Shown here: positions 37,385 to 48,899 of the stretch, piece after piece
How the letters are laid out: the number at the start of each line of letters is the position of its first letter
Position numbering within the stretch: the stretch's first letter is position 1
Assembly (NCBI GenBank): GCA_036924085.1
Contig: JAVGWX010000008.1
Span: forward strand, 50,885,019 to 50,949,018
Direction: 5' to 3'
Source: Ariolimax columbianus
Taxonomy: Eukaryota > Mollusca > Gastropoda > Stylommatophora > Arionidae
Length of the DNA stretch: 64,000 bases
Notes under the pieces: generated by a model
Seen by the model: the letters and a program-made list of their open reading frames with translations, nothing else
Databases searched by the model: none
What the model was told of the DNA's origin: nothing
Translations under genes and position numbers: made by a program

Positions 37385-38180
37385 TTTCAATTCATCATCA
37401 TGTAGCATGTCCTTTGTAGAACATCGCTCCCATCAGTCGGTCTGAAAGAAACTCGTTCCCTTGCCAAAACACCAGCCTCCACCACAGTCACACTCAGGCA
37501 ATTCCTGGATATCTTGGTGCCATCTTCTTCTTGGTCTACCCCTTCCTCTTTTGCCTGGCACCATACCTTCCATCACCGTTCTCTCAAGACCATTGTGTCT
37601 CTTGATGTGACCAAAGTACTTGCATTTTCTAGCCAAAATGGAATTGATAAACCAGTTCTCTTCTATGCTCAACTCTTGCCAAATGTCTGTATTTGTTTTT
37701 TTCTCTGTCCAGGGTATTCTGAGGATCTTTCTGTAACATTTTGACTCGAAGGATTCGATTCTTTGTCTAGAAGTTTTGGTAATCGTCCATGATTCACAGC
37801 CATAAGCTGCCACAGGAAAAACACCGGCTCTCAAGACTTTGACTTTTATCATTTTGTTGGTGCCCTGCCATAATTTCTTCAGGCTGTTCAGTCTCTGCAT
37901 TGCCATAGCTAGTCTTCATCTGATTTCTTACGAGCAGTCGCCATTTTTGTGAATTCTGGAGCCCAGATATTCAAAATGTGTGACCTGATCTATTTCCTCA
38001 CCACCCACTGTAAATTTATGTTGACATTGTGTTTTGTCGGTGGTCATTATCTTTTGTTTTATTTATGTTTATGAAAAGGTTTTGATCTTTACTATGTCCA
38101 GTAGTAGTAGTAGTATCACTCACACGACACTGGACTCAGGACTGTGTCATCTGCGTATCGTAACTCTGGAATCATTTGAA
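37385..38180 (-). mobile_element. RTE-type LINE 3' third, inverted copy of the 38.8-41.0 kb element
   Basis: The minus-strand frame of 157 codons reads KLWQGTNKMIKVKVLRAGVF, YGCESWTITKTSRQRIESFE, NWFINSILARKCKYFGHIKR and GKRGRGRPRRRWHQDIQ. Above it the RT YADDTV block and TTDKTQCQHKF occur in broken frames. It ends in the same ggacatgctacatgatgatg 3' terminus. Confidence 0.88.
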
Positions 38181-38799
38181 TTAATTTAATAAAATAAGTA
38201 ACCTTGAATGTCTTTATTACGATTTAAACTCTTAGAGAAGCAAAATATCGGTATTTCAGATATTGCTTGAAGGTGAACAACAACATTCTATTCTACACTC
38301 CGGAACATTCGAACACAATAAGTTGAAGTCGAAGAACTCGTCCATAATTTTTGTAATCGCTCGGCTTTCAAGGAAGATCTCATGCTTATGTGAATTATAC
38401 TTATGAATAAATTATTTTGAATATGTCACATTGTGTCAACATTTCTAAACTGTTGGCCAACAAATTTGATCTTACATTCTTCAAAGTTCCTAAGATTGTA
38501 AAATCACTATCTATCTCTATTTCACGTGTAGTAGGTTGACATTTTCATCAAGGGACTTCACTCCCGAAATATGTTAAACCAAACCTAACTACTGTGACTC
38601 CGTATCTGATAAAGAATTGCATGTGCAAGTACCATCTCTGTCCTTTTGTGATGACTTAGCTTAAACCTGGCCTTCTGGATCACATGCCTGCAAATATGTC
38701 CCTCGTCTTCTTGGTCTACATTTATGAGACTTCAGTTGCTCTAGACTTATCGACCACCATGTTTTACCTCACTACCTTTCTACTGAATACATCATTGAA

Positions 38800-40985
38800 A
38801 CAAATTCGAAGTATTGATGGCGGCATCCTAGTGCAACAAAGATGGAGATCAAATGTGCTGGCGACAAAAACACTGCCAGGAGCAGACTGCGATTCGGACC
38901 ACGAATTACTGTTTGCAGTTTTCCAAACAAGACTACGCAGGATCAACAAAGGTTGCCAGCCAATACGCTTCGATGTATCAGCAATACCTACTGAATACAA
39001 CATCAAAGTAGAAAACAAATTTGAGGCGTTGCTTGCTACACAGGAAGAGATGACATCTGAGGAGTTGACATCGTACGCAAGGGAGATTTTGATCTCGACA
39101 GCAAAAGAAATGATTCCAAAGATATTGCACAAGACACAGAGCTATATAACAGAGGAAACACAGAAACTCATTGCAGAAAGGCAACAATTAAAACAAATGG
39201 GAAGTAAGGGGACCAACACAGCATATAAAAACTGCGCAAGAAAAGTTAGAAGAGAAATAAGAAAAGATAAAAGAAGATACATAGTAGAAACATGTAAGGA
39301 TATAGAAAACCTACAACAACAAGGCAAAGAAAGAGATGCATTCAAAGCAATAAGAACACTGACAAGGGAATTCCGTCCGCTTCCACATGTCATAAAGGAC
39401 GAAGAGGATAACACATTAACAGAAACCAAAGACATACTGAATAGATGGAGAGAGTACTGCAGAACCATGTATGGAGACAGCACAACCATGTATGGAGACA
39501 GCACAAAGCGCTCAGTTACAATCCTACCAAAGGATGAGAAAGAACCTGAACCAACATTGGAAGAAGTACGCTCTGCAATTAAAAGCCTGAAAAAGGGAAA
39601 GTCCCCAGGATGCGATGATATCCCAGCTGAGCTAAAACAAGCAGGAGGAGAGGCATGTGCTCGAGTCTATCACAAGCTGTGTAAACAGATATGGCACAGT
39701 GCAGAGTGACCAGAATCATGGAAGAAATCAATTTATATTCCCGTCCCCAAAAAAAGGCAACCTGAAGCTGTGCACGAACTACCGAATTATCGCACTGATC
39801 AGCCATGCTAGCAAGATACTCTTGCGAATCCTATTAAGAAGGATAGAGAAAAGGTTTGTATCTGAAATTCACGTACACATGTTTTATTGATTACACTAAG
39901 GCCTTCGACATGGTAAAACATCAAAATCTGTGGAGAATCATGAAGGAAATGGGGTTTCCTTTGCATATAGTCCATCTCATTTAAACATTATACCAAGATC
40001 AACAAGCCGCTGTCCGAGTATCTGGGAAAACATCAGATTGGTTTGCAGTACAAAAGGGAGTCCGACAGGGATTTATCTTCTCACCTTATCTGTACAACAT
40101 ATATGCGGAATGTATAATGAGAAATGTACGAGAAGATGAGAACATTGAAAGTTTCGACCCATTTACGATTGGGGGGTACGAGATTCCAGAGGTACGATAC
40201 GCAGATGACACAGTGATACTATCAAGAAGTTCGGAAGGGCTAGAGCAGCTACTTTCAGCCGTTAATGGACAAAGTAAAGATCAAAATCTGTTCATAAACA
40301 TAAACAAAACAAAGATAATGACCACCGATAAAACACAATGTCAACATAAATTTACATTGGGTGGTGAGGAAATAGATCAGGTTACACATTTTGAATATCT
40401 GGGCTCCAGAAACGACAAAAATGGTTACTGCTCGAAAGAAATCAGAAGAAGACTAGCTATGGCAATGCAGAAACTGAACAGCCTGAAGAAATTATGACAG
40501 GGCACCAACAAAACGATAAAAGTAAAAGTCTTGAGAGCCTATGTGTTTTTCCTGTGGCAGCTTATGGCTGTGAAGCATGGACGATTACCAAAACTTCTAG
40601 ACAAAGAATCGAATCCTTCGAGTCAAAATGTTACAGAAAGATCCTCAGAATACCCTGAACAGAGAAAAGAACAAGTGTAGACATTCGGCAAGAGTTGAGC
40701 ATAGAGGAGAACTGGTTTATCAATTCCATTTTGGCTAGAAAATTAAAATTCTTTGGTCACATCAAGAGACACAACGGTCTTGAGAGAACGGTGATGGAAG
40801 ATATGGTGCCAGGCAAAAGAGGAAGGGGTAGACCAAGAAGAAGATGGCACCAAGATATCCAGGAGTGCCTGAGTATGACAGTGGCGGAAGCTGGTGTTTT
40901 GGCAAGGTAACGAGTTTCTTTCAGACCGACTGATGGGAGCGACGTTCTACAAAGGACATGCTACATGATGATGAATTGAAAATAT
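38800..40985 (+). mobile_element. RTE-type LINE, 5' truncated, several frame breaks
   Basis: The plus strand holds the end of the endonuclease (DCDSDHELLFAVFQT), a linker with RKVRREIRKDKRRYIVETCK and an RT with KSLKKGKSPGCDDIPAELK, LCTNYRIIALISHASKILL, KAFDMVKHQNLWRIMKEMG, VRQGFIFSPYL and VRYADDTVILSRSSEGLEQL. The C-terminal part carries YGCEAWTITKTS, FGHIKRHNGLE and GRGRPRRRWHQDIQ. The catalytic YADD is intact. Stops near 39707, 39888, 39988 and 40495 break the ORF. A 24-bp tandem duplication (accatgtatggagacagcac type) lies at 39465-39505. The 3' end is ggacatgctacatgatgatg. Confidence 0.92.
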
Positions 40986-40989
40986 GTCA

Positions 40990-41370
40990 GTCAATGAACT
41001 GGCAACACAGACGATAGATGTCTTACTCAATGCAGCACGGGATCTGATTCCTAGAAAAATATAAAAGAAGCAGAACTATATAACAGAAGGTACGCTACAA
41101 CTTATAGAAGAAAGAAGAAATCTAAGACGAGCATGTATATGCCGCAATAGCTATGAATACAGAGATTGCACTAGAGAAATGAAAGCAAGATCAGAAAAGA
41201 CAAGAAACAATTAATAACACTAGCAGCAAAATCGAAAAACTCTAATAACATGGCAAAGAAAGAGAAACTTTCAGAGAAATCAGAAAACTGACAAGAGAAT
41301 TTCAACCATCACTACATGCAATCAATGACAAAAATGGCGATGTACTTACTAAGAATATGAGGACATTGCA
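40990..41370 (+). mobile_element. Fragment of a related RTE-type LINE linker region
   Basis: Traces such as QNYITEGTLQLIEERRNLRR and YEYRDCTREMKAR resemble the SYITEETQKLIAERQQLK segment of the neighbouring element (39140-39210) but are clearly diverged. It is therefore a second, older insertion, not a continuation. Confidence 0.6.
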
Positions 41371-41374
41371 GATG

Positions 41375-42060
41375 GTGAACTTGAAATAGAGGGATATACA
41401 ATGTTAAGGAAAGATAGGGTAGTTGGAGACAAGGTTAAGGGGGATGGTGTTTTATTATACTGTATAAATTCTATTAATATAACGAGCAGAGAGGATTTAT
41501 CATGTGGTAACAAAATTGAAAGTGCATGGGGTGAAATAGAAAGTGGAGGTGAAAAAACAATGATTGAAGTATGCTATTGATGTCCATCAAGCCAAAAGGA
41601 GGAAGATGAGGAGCTGATTAGTAGCATAGCAAAGGCAAGTGATAGAAAATTATTATTAATGGAGGATTTCATCTTTCCAGAAGTAAAATGGGATATGGCA
41701 GAAGCACTTGTAGAGTCAAAACCTTTTTTTAAATGCATAACTGAAAATTTTTTAATTCAACTTGTAGAAGCAGCCACCAGAGGCAAAAACATACTCGACC
41801 TAGTTTTTACTACAGAGGAAAATATGATTGAAAACGTTACCGTTGGGGAACTTTTTGGCTCAAGTGACCATCAAATCATCCGTTGGGATCTTATTGCAGG
41901 GAAGGAAGTAAACATAAATACGGGAACATATGTCTACTCGAAGACAGATGTTAAGAGGATGAAAGAGGCAGCGAACCACATAATCTGGGAAGATATTGTC
42001 GGAGGAACAGATGTTGAACAGGAGTGGGAGAGTTTTAAAACAGCTCTCAAAACGCACTGA
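41375..42060 (+). mobile_element. CR1-like LINE endonuclease fragment
   Basis: The plus strand reads DRVVGDKVKGDGVLLYCIN, then KLLLMEDFIFPEVKWDMAEA, then ATRGKNILDLVFTTEENMIE and GSSDHQIIRWDL. These match the apurinic endonuclease domain (GDFNFPEI, RGxxLDLVFT and SDHxxI) of CR1-type elements; here GDFN has become EDFI. One stop at about 41580. The fragment ends at the junction with a reversed RNase H LINE. Confidence 0.85.
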
Positions 42061-42484
42061 ACCCACTGTACCCCTACTCTTTTTGGTGCGGACTGCTGGC
42101 ATAGTTGACAGAGTACTGCTCTTAAGTCATTAAGTTCAGTATTTTTCTGGCTTTTCAGTGCTGTGACTACGGCCACCGCATCTGTAAACAGGACTAAATG
42201 GCTTTCATTTCTTTTGCCTGTCACCATTTCTTCTACTGCGGCCCTCAGTGCCCCTGCCTCCGCTTTGAAATTGCTTGAGTATTTTCCAGTTTCCACTGAC
42301 AGTGTTATTTTTCTACCATTTGTTAGGCTCAGGAATACCCCTGCCCCTCCGTTCTGTGTTGTGTTTGTTACAGAACCGTCGGTGTATGCATGGGTCCAGT
42401 CCATGCTTGGGTAGTTTTTCGTTATGTAGCTCAGGGTTATGTCTCTTATTTTTTTTTCAATCTGACTGTTCTTGTTTCCTTCTT
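42056..42484 (-). mobile_element. Older RNase H LINE copy, truncated at both ends
   Basis: The minus strand reads [40 protein letters not shown] and [20 protein letters not shown], ending in VQWVQ at the CR1 junction. Clearly the same family as the 49-58 kb copies, but several percent more diverged. Confidence 0.88.
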
Positions 42485-43292
42485 TCTTCTTCTTTTTCGT
42501 ACACAGTCAGACAGTAACCATTATTTTTTCGAAAAAAGCGGCAGTCATCCTGAGGCTGTCGACACTGCCATAAAGCTTCTCTTGTGGTCCCACTGGTGAT
42601 GGCCACATCTGCTCTCTCTGATCCTCATATGTCGGGCAGTTCTGCAGCAGATGCTGAGCGGTCATTTTCTCGGTGCCACACGGGAATTCGTCGGTACCAC
42701 CTATCTTCAATTTGTTGAATAGGTGGTACCTCAGTCTATTGTGGCCAGTGCGAAGTCTAAAGACAACGACCTGCTCTCTTCTGTTCAACTGGTAATAGGC
42801 ATCATTTTTGGCGTAGCCGGTATGTTCAGTTTCCCATTTGGTCATGTATCTGGCTTTAATAAGCCGTTTTGACTCTTCGTACGTCATACTAGTATCTGTT
42901 TGTGGTAGTCTTGCACCTTCTTTTGCCAGTCTGTCTGCCTCCTCGTTGCCTTGGATGTTGCAGTGTGATGGGACCCACTGTACCACTACCCTTTTTGGTG
43001 CGGACTGCTGACATAGTTGACAGAGTGCTGTTCTTAAGTCATTAAGCTCAGTGTTTTTCTGGCTTTTTAGCGCTGTGACTACGGCGAGAGCATCTGTAAG
43101 CAGGACTATATGGCTTTCATTTTCCTTATGTGTCACCATTTCTTCCACTGCCGCCCTCAGTGCCTCTGCCTCCGCTCTGAAATTGCTTGTGTACTTACCA
43201 GTAGCGAATGACAGTGTTATTTTTCTGCCATTTGGTAGGTTCAGGAATGCTCCTGCCCCTCCGTTCTGTGTAGTGTTTGTTACAGAACCCGG
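42485..43292 (-). mobile_element. Young RNase H LINE copy, 5' truncated
   Basis: The minus strand begins within [19 protein letters not shown], continues to [37 protein letters not shown] and [20 protein letters not shown], and ends ACTGTCTGACTGTGTACG followed by a GAA-rich tail. One internal frame break near 43145. It lies immediately next to the older copy in the same orientation. No target-site duplication is visible, so the junction may be rearranged. Confidence 0.88.
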
Positions 43293-43394
43293 CTGAAAGT
43301 TTAAAAAAAATAAATTTTTTTTTAAAAAGGGTTTGGAACAGGGAGATTGAGAGCGAAAGCTCAGGCCAAAATCTGGGAATTGTCTCTTCAGAAT

Positions 43395-43800
43395 ATGCTA
43401 CTGCTTTCCGTTAATGTTCGACAATTCAAACGAACATATTTTATTGCAAAAACCCGGAGATATGGACTGAATGTCATTGGTCCACTAGCAGCCAACGACA
43501 AGCGGACTTTCCGCTAGTGGCGGGGAACGTAAAATTTGGACGGTTCCAGACGAAAATGGCAGACATTGTATTGATTACCTATTTCATTTATGTCTAAGTA
43601 CATATTTAGAATCGTGACATAAAATTCTTTTTATAGTGAGTGGCCGTCCAACTTCGAGAGTGTTTGTGTTAATCTTTTTTGTATACTGTGATTTATGTGA
43701 AACGTCTGCTGTGCGAGTGTAATAATTGTGCTGAGTCGGCCGACATGGCGTCGATAAACAAAACAAGTTCAAAGGCGACATTGTTGACAACAAAAGTAAA
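43395..43800 (+). promoter_or_regulatory. Promoter-like stretch with possible ESCO first exon
   Basis: A GC-richer patch in AT-rich surroundings with an inverted CCAAT box (cATTGGtcc, about 43470) and an E2F-like ggcggggaa near 43522. An ATG in good context (ccgacATGG) at about 43745 opens 17 codons, MASINKTSSKATLLTTK, ending at a possible donor AAA/gtaaat. It lies 3.6 kb upstream of the ESCO long exon on the same strand. However, the phase (0) does not fit the 47409 acceptor (needs two leading bases), so an extra exon or a non-coding role would be required. Speculative. Confidence 0.22.
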
Positions 43801-43899
43801 TGATAAAATTGAATTGCGTCTGTGAGCAAAATGTGATAATCAAAAAGATAATATGGTGTAGTTCTTACGTTACTAGATGCTGAAAATCACAGTCAACAG

Positions 43900-44850
43900 T
43901 CACGTTGAATGTCACATCGGATTTGGATAAATAAATCAATTAATCATAATAATCATATATGATACTGATGACAGTGATGATTCAGTCTTTGTTGACTCTT
44001 TGCACTTTGCTTTGGTTGGACAGTTTATTATTGTTCTTTTACAATGATCGAAACGGTAATCGCGATCATATAGTAATAAAATAAGTGCAGCCAGCTATCT
44101 ACTAATCTGCTATGTTATGACTGGTTATGACTACAAATACTATATGAGTGACTCAGTGAGTATGAGTAGCTGGCTCTGTCTTTGGCTTTGGGTTGTCCGC
44201 CTCACGTTTATTCTATAAGCAGCACAATTATTACATTCATCTGTAATAAATTATTTGTATCATTAGTTTAGTAAATGTTAGTATTTTTAGTATTCTGCAT
44301 ATAAGTAGCTGCTTTTGAAACGAACTGCGCTTCCTGTAGCCTAAGAGAATAGTAAGGATACCGATCTGAGAAGAAAGGCAAACCTAGTCCCAAAAATGCA
44401 GTATAGAAACTCAATTTGAGTTGAATTTGTTAGCGTTAGATTTGTTAGCAGGTGCAGAGGCAGATATCACAGCTTCTCTGTAGACTACGTCACACCTTTT
44501 TCAGTATGAATTCTGAAGATGTTCGCTTTTTATACCCATCCCTCCCTTTCTCACGTGGACATCTGTTTCTTATCTGGATATCCTTTGGCCTTTGGTATTT
44601 TCTAGTATCTGGTTGTCTCTTTGTGGATTCTGGGCTTCTATATGGAGGAGGAAAGAATAGGTAACTGTACCCCCATGCATTTTATAAAGAATGGCTAAAG
44701 AGGATTGTATATGAGGCTAAAAACCAAAATCGTAAAATATACCACTAAGTAGTGACTTAGAGCATGTTAAATGCTTTGTGGCAGGCTTCCTGTAAGGAGT
44801 ACATTGGTTACCCTTTGCTTTGCATGGAGCCAAGTGTAGTATTAAGTTGA
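43900..44850. other. Intergenic, no feature recognised
   Basis: Mostly AT-rich single-copy-looking DNA. A short SINE A-like remnant (gaaaggcaaacctagtccca) lies near 44370. Confidence 0.45.
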
Positions 44851-45240
44851 GGTAGCTTTCCACCCACCTTTGACAATCTATTAGCCCTTCATTGTTGTGG
44901 CTTTCCACCTGACCTTTGACAATCTGTCAGCCCTTCATTGTTGTTGCTTTCCACCTGACCTTTGACAATCTTGTCAGTCCTTGATTGTTGTGGCTTTCCA
45001 CCTGACCTTTGACAACCTGTCAGCTTCTTCATTGTTGTGGTTTTCCACCCGACCTTTGATAATCTGTCAGGCTCTTCATTGTTGTGGCCTTCCACCTGAC
45101 CTTTGACAATCTGTCAGCCCTTGATTGTTGTTGCTTTCCACCTGACCTTTGACAACCTGTCAGCCTCTTCATTGTTGTGGCTTTCCACCTGACCCTTGAC
45201 AACCTGTCAGCCTCTTCATTGTTGTGGCTTTCCACCTGTT
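44850..45240 (-). repeat. 46-bp minisatellite, 8-9 units
   Basis: The unit is ctttccacctgacctttgac plus aatctgtcagcccttcattg plus ttgtgg. A single further unit lies at 45711-45757. On the minus strand each unit encodes VESHNNEEADRLSK-like sequence. That resembles the NEEADRL block of LINE RNase H domains, although the 46-bp period cannot keep one frame. Confidence 0.9.
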
Positions 45241-45259
45241 TCTGTTTCTAATAACTGAT

Positions 45260-45670
45260 GTCACTGCACTCCGGGCATACCCATAGGTGCTCAGTCGCTC
45301 TCATCAAATGGCGTAAGGTATGGATGCTGATGGTCCCTGTAGCTCGCTGGTTGAACACTCTCCTGCGCCGTCCTCTCATGCGCCCCACTCCGATCGAAGT
45401 CGTTTAATGTCAAAACTTTGCAGTCTGTGGATTGCTGCTTCATTTATTGCTGTGTCCTCATCCAGCAGGCGGTCATTGATTGATTTCAAAATGTCTCTTC
45501 TATCCATCACTAATGTGCCCATGATGGGATCTTGTTAAGCCAAGATGTCAGCTCTTTCATTGCCCTAAACCCCGGCATGAGCAGGACAGTAGATCCAGGT
45601 CAACGCCTGGAGGTTTGAGGCCTCAACAGCAGCTATCCACTCGTACCTAAGCCATCCCTTCTGTACTTTC
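45260..45670 (-). mobile_element. RNase H LINE C-terminal fragment (second family)
   Basis: The minus strand reads WIAAVEASNLQALTWIYCPA, then GNERADILA and KSINDRLLDEDTAINEAAIH with a final YGYA (heading to a WVCPEC-like end). This is a WxPAHxGVxGNERADxLA RNase H of a different family from the 49-58 kb copies. Confidence 0.68.
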
Positions 45671-46191
45671 TGAAGTACGGCTGAAGATCGGTGACATCCA
45701 GTAATAAACTGGCTTTCCACCTGACCTTTGACAATCTGTCAGCCTCTTCATTGTTTTATATATTGCGGACTCATGTAATGACAACAATTTTGCTTGAGCA
45801 GGTTGAAAAATGACCTTAAATGTTATGTACATGCATTAGTTATAAAATGCTTTTAAGTAGGTGAAGTTCAGTGACAAATCCAGTCCATTCGTGCATGATC
45901 TCTATACAGTGCATGACATTAATTGACCTTGTTACATCATCATTGATTACATCAGTGTTCTACTGTCTTTACTTAAATTTAGGGGGCGCCTTAGCTCATT
46001 GAGGAAAACGCAAAGCTCAGCACTTTATAGAAATGCCAACATCAGCGCAATCAGTTGGCCAAAGACTGCGCCATGTTTCAACTAAGACCAGGTTAGTTCT
46101 AGAAAGTAGACAATGTTATTGTTAAACTTTGGAACACCAAACTGCATTGACAGACACCCGAGACTTGTAGAAGTGACTCAAACTCTAGGAC

Positions 46192-46500
46192 GGGATCAAG
46201 CGACTCATAGCTGACTGCTAGTGTCAGGGCCAGCGAACCAAAGGTGCCAAGACCCTTCTACACCTCCTGGGTAACAGGCTGCAGCAGGGCAGACTGGCTA
46301 AGGAGAAGGGATCGAAGAGGGAATGCTAACCCGGTACTCAAAAAATACTTGCTGAAGTTGGATGTGTTGGATTGAAAGGTGCAAATATCGCAGTCAAGCT
46401 GTAAACTATGACACAACGCATTTCGTTCTCTGGACTACATTCTGCTACTTAAGCCCTTTCAGTGTTTGGTAGTGAGAGATTGAGAATGAGCCAAGACAAG
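46192..46500 (+). repeat. SINE family A, with internal deletion
   Basis: From gggatcaagcgactcatagc to gagattgagaatgagccaag. The head is shortened and the ccacgcggtgatcctggat block is partly deleted. AAGCC-type tail. Confidence 0.8.
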
Positions 46501-46854
46501 CCAAACTCTAGAACTGGTTGTCCAAGAGTGGAAATACTTTTGGAGGAGAGTTGAGCGCAATGTTATAATCGTAGCAGGGCTCAAACTCTAGGTCCACCTT
46601 AAAGCAACCACATCTAGCATATGACTCCCAGCTGCTACATCTATAAGTCGCCATTCCCTGGTAAGTCTCAACAGACTGACCCGACAAGCAATGCTTCCCT
46701 GTGAAGAATTCTACTCTAGTAAGAAAAACTTAATAGTCCAGTATAACAGCTTTCCTAGTAGAGACAACAAACAACTGATGTCTTAACAGATAGGTGAGGA
46801 CAGTTAAAGGTTAATTAAGTAGTTCCAAGCAGATGCTTGCTAAAAATTGATAAA

Positions 46855-47120
46855 TGCAAAGAGAACTGGTTTATCAATTCCATTTTGGCTAGAAAATGCA
46901 AATACTGGTCACATCAAGAGACACAACGGTCTTGAGAAAACAGTGATGGAAGGTATGATGCCAGGCAAAAGAGGATAGGGTAGACCAAGAAGACAATGGC
47001 ACCAAGATATCCAGGAATTACTGGCGGAGGATGGAGTTTTGGCAAGAGAACGAGTTTCTTTCAGACAGACTGATGGGAGCGATGTTCTATAAAGGACATG
47101 CTACATGATGATGCTGCACT
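46855..47120 (+). mobile_element. RTE-type LINE 3' end
   Basis: gagaactggtttatcaattc through agacacaacggtcttgagaa to ggacatgctacatgatgatg. It is nearly identical to the ends of the 38.8-41.0 kb and 37.4-38.2 kb copies, but only the last 265 bp. Confidence 0.88.
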
Positions 47121-47388
47121 GGGCCTACAGGCACAAATCACAGTGCAGCACATCCTGCCACAGGATCATGAGGGCATGCAAGCTATCCAATCACTTGGAG
47201 CATGACTCTCACATAGCTCATTAGATCATGAAAGTGCACAACCTATGCAATCATGTCTAGTTGGAACAGGGGAAATAACAGTGTTATTGATAAAGCATAT
47301 TTTTTTTTGCTAAATGGTTATGTAACTTTTGTTTATAGCTACTGTATTGTTTTGCGTAATTGTTATACATATATATGTAAAAATAAAC

Positions 47389-48899
47389 ATGGCTTTATTT
47401 CTCAACAGGGTTGAATCAGAAGAAGAACCTTCCCCTAAAAGAGCCAGGTTAGATATGCCCAGTTACAGCCCTTTATCATCACAAATAAAAGGCACCCTAA
47501 AACAGTCTGAAGATGACAATTTAGTACCTCTTGTCGCAAAATCTTTCTATGGGCTGAAGAAAAGTCAACCCACAGAAGCTGATAAAATCAAGTCAGGAGT
47601 GGCTAGATCTTCAGGCATTTCAGCACCAAGAACAAAAGTATTTACAGGAAACGGCAAAGCTATGTGTCCTAAGTCACATCTGGATGCACTGATGATGGAG
47701 AGGGTTGCCCTGTCACCAGTTAAGCAGGCAGTTCTACAGACGTGCTCCCTAGTGGAGTTTAGGAAGGTGTACAGAGATGAATATGAAGAGCTGGAGGAGG
47801 AAATGAAAAGCCAGAACTCTAGAACGACAAGACAAACTTCACAGATCAGAAATAAAAAAAATGAACAGCGTTTAGAGCTATCTTTGTGCAGTGATTCCAG
47901 TGACGACGAAGTAAGCTTCAGATTATCTGACCGTGACCTGAACTGCAGAACTAAAGATCAGGCCAGTCCTGAGATGGTTGCAGAATCAGTATCTGTCATT
48001 TACAAGAATAAGGCATTGAATGAGAAATGCATTGCACCTAGGAGAAATCAGCACAGAACTAAGATAAGAGATAAGCCTACAGTGGTGGATGGCAATATGA
48101 GTGATACTGAGGATACTATTCATCAAGGAGAAAGTCGTAAACATGATGCACCAATGAGCAGTGTCATCCCCACTGATAAGGAATCAGATGATCAAAACAC
48201 ACATTACAAGAAAAATTCACAAGTTCACAATAGAGACAGTGATTCAAGCCAGCAACTGTCAACACCCTCAAGTTCAGAACGACGATTTTTCAAGACAAGA
48301 TCACCTTTGGAAAGTGCTAAAAAGGGTGGTATTATGTTAGGCAAGGGGTTCAGTTTGAAATTTAGGCCTAAAACTCTGAAAACTGAAGATAAAAAAAAGA
48401 AACTGGCTTTACAAAAGAGACAGACTAAATCGGTTTCTCAGAAAACAACACAAACATCTGTGGCGTCAAATTTGCACTGCTCGGTTAAGCCAGTCTCCCC
48501 TATCTCTGGGTTCACATCTCTTCCTGGCTTCCTGTCATTAGATGAGAGTGGATCTGATAATCTAGAAGAGGATGAATATTTTGATCTTAATAGGAGCACT
48601 TGCTGTACATATGGATCTGTAACACCAGAACACAGAACAGCTCAAAACTGCAATGATAGTCAGTTGCCATGTGAGTCGAATACAACTGGCCCATTGTCTG
48701 AAAATTCTAGCCCTCCATCTGAAACCTCACAGGCTGACATTGCTGCAAGAAAGAATGGATTGGAGAATCACATTTCAAGCAAAGAAGATGGAGATACTTC
48801 ACAAACAAAAGAAAATATCTGTTTGTCTGCCACATCACATAAATTATTCTCCATATTTGAGCGAAAAAGTGGCCAGTTTGGAGTGTCTAACAAAAAAAA
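47389..48899 (+). CDS. ESCO: ESCO N-terminal long exon
   Basis: About 504 codons from the ATG at 47389. An open frame runs 20 codons further upstream, but that stretch is hydrophobic and looks like read-through intron. The sequence is Ser/Lys/Glu rich and predicted disordered, with a basic nuclear-localisation-like PKRAR at residues 16-20 and a KLFSIFERK motif near residue 485, resembling the PCNA-interaction-type or conserved box motifs of ESCO N-terminal tails. Donor is AA/gtaagt at 48900. An alternative reading has the exon begin at the good acceptor ttctcaacag (47408), with the true start in an upstream exon. Low conservation of this region means identity rests mainly on position and composition. 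Confidence 0.7.

Noticed and set aside
44889..45235. Two repetitive minus-strand frames of 68 codons
   Set aside because: They are produced by the 46-bp tandem repeat, whose period is not a multiple of three; no single protein repeat is maintained.
47329..47388. Hydrophobic N-terminal extension as an ESCO signal or membrane segment
   Set aside because: ESCO proteins are nuclear; the stretch precedes a better start and a good acceptor and looks like intron read-through.
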